From positions 28,683,298 to 28,747,297 of the forward strand of contig JAJLRJ010000010.1 in assembly GCA_024195265.1 (NCBI GenBank): 64,000 nt of DNA. Reading direction: 5' to 3'. The notes below the pieces were generated by a model. That model searched no databases. It was not told the DNA's origin and saw only the letters and a list, made by a program, of their open reading frames with translations. Both the position numbers and the translations under genes were made by a program. Numbering within the stretch: the first letter of the stretch is position 1; each line of letters begins with the position of its first letter. Source of the stretch: Dendrophyllia cribrosa (taxonomy: Eukaryota > Cnidaria > Anthozoa > Scleractinia > Dendrophylliidae). Below, one piece after another: positions 61,765 to 64,000 of the stretch.

Positions 61765-62152
61765 TTATAATTCAACACATTGATAACACAAAGCACAGTT
61801 TGAAGAGAAAATATCGCCGACAAGCCTTTTATTTTAAAACAAGAAGCTGTACACAACTTGAACTCGTGGCGTTTTTAAATTATTGCAGCATTGTTTCCCA
61901 AGTGTTTTGAGTGCTTTTACGGAGAAACAGAAGCTTAAAATTATGTCTAATCAAAGGCTCCTAAGAGCCAACCCGTGTAGAAGAAATGCGAACGCGTAAC
62001 GCAATATTGCCGTAAGCTTTCGTTTCCACACTGACACGGTTCGATATTTAAAAAAAAAAAATTAAACGTAAGGATTTTTGACGAACGGGAAAAAAAAAAC
62101 AGAACATCACTTTCATAATGTCCAGTCCGAAGGAAAAAAAAGAAAAAAGGAA

Positions 62153-62223
62153 GTCTCGAGCGTGACTTGAACTCGGGCCGTCCGGGGCTAAGTCAAAACA
62201 TCTATCCACTGCGCTATCGAAGA
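62153..62223 (-). tRNA. tRNA-like or tRNA-derived (SINE head) sequence
   Basis: The minus strand has a box A (TAGCGCAGTGGATAG) and a box B (GAGTTCAAGTC) at tRNA spacing. Acceptor and D stems pair poorly and no clear anticodon arm forms, so this is probably a tRNA pseudogene or the head of a SINE, not a working tRNA. Confidence 0.45.
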
Positions 62224-62338
62224 ACACTTAATCGATACGCATCAAAACGCGTGTCTCAGTTGAAAAATCCATTTAAATAGATTTTTAATTAGATTTTAAA
62301 TAGATTTTAAAATAGATTTTAAAATCCTTTTAAATAGA

Positions 62339-62638
62339 TGTTACGAAACGTATTCGTAACAAAGCATTTAATACTCACGAAGTTTACAGCTGATGGAATT
62401 GAGGAGCGAGTGAGTGTGTACCGAACTTGGGGGTACACTCAAGACTCACTTGTACAATTCCACGTTTTATTCGTTCCTACAATTCGCTCTTACATTTTCT
62501 CCCACCGATTCGATTCCTCTCGAGTTCTTACACTCTCAATCACCATCTCATCTTCTCCGATTTCAAAAGTCAATCAACGAAAAAATCAAAAAATGTCATA
62601 TCCGGTAACTATATTTCGGCACTCGACAGTTCCGGTCA
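62339..62638 (-). repeat. Probable 3' LTR of the BEL/Pao element
   Basis: On the minus strand the segment begins TGACCGGAAC after a purine-rich AGGGGAGCG and ends CGTTTCGTAACA, so it has TG...CA ends. The final part GTTACGAA-ACGTA-TTCGTAAC is a small palindrome. The partner LTR is outside the window, so the limits are not proven. Confidence 0.5.
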
Positions 62639-62702
62639 CGCTCCCCTAAAAATTAATGTTCTTAATTTTTACTCTCTGTCTTTTCTATTCAGAACATCAA
62701 GT

Positions 62703-64000
62703 CTAGTCAAGTTCAAGTTCACGATCAACAATCAGTTTGATTTTCGCTCTCGCATCGTGGGCTGCCCTTCTCTTTGCCACACTCCTGTTGGGTTCTTGAC
62801 TTGTAGTTTCGTTCACCTCGGCCGGTTCCTTGCTGTAGCTCCTTATCTCGAGGGGACATACTAGCTGAAGTGGACGTTGAATCTTGTTTCCTTTGTGTAG
62901 CAGAACAACTCCCCTCACAACTCCGTCTCTCCCGTTCACATGTTGAACCACTTTGGCCTTCTTCCACTCGCCTCGGTTTCTGTTCTCACCTACCACTAGA
63001 ACAATCTCTCCTATCTCAGGCACTGGTAGCTTGTCCTTTCTGTTAACTCTGTGCGATTTCATTAGACTGTGGACATATTCCTTCTGCCAACGGTGCCATG
63101 CGTGTTCTCTAGCGTTTTTCAGACGTCTGTGCAGCTTGGTGACTTCCTCCTCGTCGACCTCAATATCTGCTAGCTCATGAGCATTCTGGCCCCACATCAG
63201 AACATTTGGCGTCAAGGTTTGTGGTCCGCCCTCGTCACTCTCAACGTATGTTAGGGGTCGATTGTTGAGGTGCTTCTCGGTGTCTATGACCACTGCTTCA
63301 AGTTGTTCAAAGGCAAGATGTGTGTTTCCCAGCGTCTTGTACACTGTTTTCTTGATGTCTTTAATCAGCCTTTCGTACATTCCTCCCCACCATGGTGACT
63401 TGGAGAGATTGAACTGCCATTTAATCTCTTCTTGTGCGAGGAAATCTTGTAACTTCTCACTCTTACGAATCTTTTTAATCCATGTTGCCGTTGTCTTAAA
63501 TGTTGCGGCGTTGTCTGATATAATTCGCTCTGGTCTCGTTCTTCTTGTTATGAAGGCGTTTAGCTTCCTTTGAAATTCCTCAGCTGTCTGGGTTCTGGTC
63601 AGCTCCAGGTGCACCGCTCTCGATGCCGCACATGTGAAAATCAGCACATAAGCCTTCTCTTCCCTTGTCTTGTTAACCTTGCACTTCAACGGCCCGGAAA
63701 AGTCCACACCCACGTACTGAAAGGGACGACTGACCTCAGTACGAAACTCTGGTAGCATGGAAGTGGTCGGCGCTCCGTATGGCTTGGTGGCGAACACCTT
63801 ACAGATGTTGCAGTTACGTATCTCCTTCTTCACTAGGGTACGGAGTCGAGGTATCCACCATTCTTCCCTCAAAGCCGCCATTGTGTTGGCCACACCCAAG
63901 TGCTTTATTTGAGCGTGGACGTGTTGAATGAGCTTCTGAGTAAACGGCCCATCCTCTAAGTAGGTTGGGTTGTATCCCTGGATTCTTCCAGTGCATTTGA
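62703..64000 (-). CDS. BEL/Pao retrotransposon Pol, integrase region (5' part outside window)
   Basis: The frame is open from the window edge to the stop at 62703, about 432 codons; the ATG at 63899 is internal. An HHCC zinc unit ([10 protein letters not shown] and CNICKV) is followed by the integrase core with [18 protein letters not shown] and [11 protein letters not shown], the D, D and E of the catalytic triad. After it comes the basic C-terminal domain typical of BEL elements ([24 protein letters not shown]). The integrase inserts the element cDNA. No damage is visible, so the copy may be recent. Reverse transcriptase and protease would lie to the right. Confidence 0.9.
   Translation of the reverse strand, partial: KCTGRIQGYNPTYLEDGPFTQKLIQHVHAQIKHLGVANTMAALREEWWIPRLRTLVKKEIRNCNICKVFATKPYGAPTTSMLPEFRTEVSRPFQYVGVDFSGPLKCKVNKTREEKAYVLIFTCAASRAVHLELTRTQTAEEFQRKLNAFITRRTRPERIISDNAATFKTTATWIKKIRKSEKLQDFLAQEEIKWQFNLSKSPWWGGMYERLIKDIKKTVYKTLGNTHLAFEQLEAVVIDTEKHLNNRPLTYVESDEGGPQTLTPNVLMWGQNAHELADIEVDEEEVTKLHRRLKNAREHAWHRWQKEYVHSLMKSHRVNRKDKLPVPEIGEIVLVVGENRNRGEWKKAKVVQHVNGRDGVVRGVVLLHKGNKIQRPLQLVCPLEIRSYSKEPAEVNETTSQEPNRSVAKRRAAHDARAKIKLIVDRELELD

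Larger units (their letters stand above)
59423..62152. other. Intron 7 or 3' flank of copy 2
   Basis: No further kinase exon seen. Contains the phased hairpin array at 60106-60204, a hairpin at 60422-60513 and a foldback MITE at 61651-61764. Around 61860-61925 a GAACTCGTGGCGT piece repeats a segment near 53250. Confidence 0.5.

Noticed and set aside
62153..62223. Functional tRNA gene
   Set aside because: Box A and box B are visible, but the stems do not pair well and no anticodon arm can be drawn.

Overview
The window looks like nuclear DNA from a cnidarian, most likely an anthozoan (stony coral or sea anemone). This rests on intron-containing genes with GTAAG-type donors, on the mix of mobile elements (Maverick/Polinton-like, P, BEL/Pao, Penelope, Ngaro-like, TTAA and hAT-type elements), and on a dynamin-type GTPase fused to a kinase-like domain. 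The species call is inference; no taxonomic marker gene is present.

Region 1 (1 to about 11.8 kb) is one end of an AT-rich Maverick/Polinton- or adintovirus-like endogenous viral element. It carries a partial structural-type gene, a conserved unnamed gene, an A32/FtsK-like packaging ATPase, a tail-fibre-like repeat protein, a broken small gene, a two-helix membrane protein, a VLTF3-like zinc protein, an unknown basic protein and a protein-primed family B DNA polymerase. The polymerase is dead: a frame-disrupted patch lies near 7.93-8.01 kb, and a 1,191-bp DNA transposon (8441-9631) splits it. The window start cuts the element off; no integrase, protease or major capsid gene is visible.

Region 2 (12.4 to 59.4 kb) is built around two paralogous host genes lying head to head. 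Each encodes a dynamin-like GTPase; the plus-strand copy continues into a transmembrane/helical part and a kinase domain. Copy 1 runs on the minus strand from 31580 to at least 12451 (five exons seen). Copy 2 runs on the plus strand from 32229 to at least 59422 (seven exons seen, 853 codons without a stop). Intron positions and phases match exon by exon. The promoters and flanks form a roughly 1-kb-arm inverted duplication centred near 31.9 kb. The kinase part of copy 2 has Gln in place of the VAxK lysine and HRN in place of HRD, which suggests a pseudokinase. The kinase C-lobe exons are beyond the window or lost.

The long introns of both genes are full of mobile elements. The best preserved is a 7.2-kb P-type transposon (14859-22104) between exons 2 and 3 of copy 1. 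It has matching terminal inverted repeats, a 9-bp flanking direct repeat and two intact convergent genes. One encodes a THAP-domain RNase H-like transposase that stops after the catalytic domain. The other encodes a C2H2 finger joined to what looks like the missing C-terminal transposase domain. This apparent split transposase is my main candidate for an undescribed arrangement.

Other elements include a 4.9-kb TTAA element with 590-bp inverted termini, a 1.6-kb TTAA element, an hAT-type MITE with a perfect 8-bp target duplication, a three-level nest of insertions at 37.6-38.8 kb, a LINE 3' end, Penelope fragments carrying hammerhead-ribozyme motifs, a mariner/pogo-type MITE, three copies of a 339-bp MITE, and a 4.5-kb Ngaro-like element with split direct repeats that cuts one of those MITEs. 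The window ends inside a minus-strand BEL/Pao retrotransposon (integrase and probable 3' LTR).
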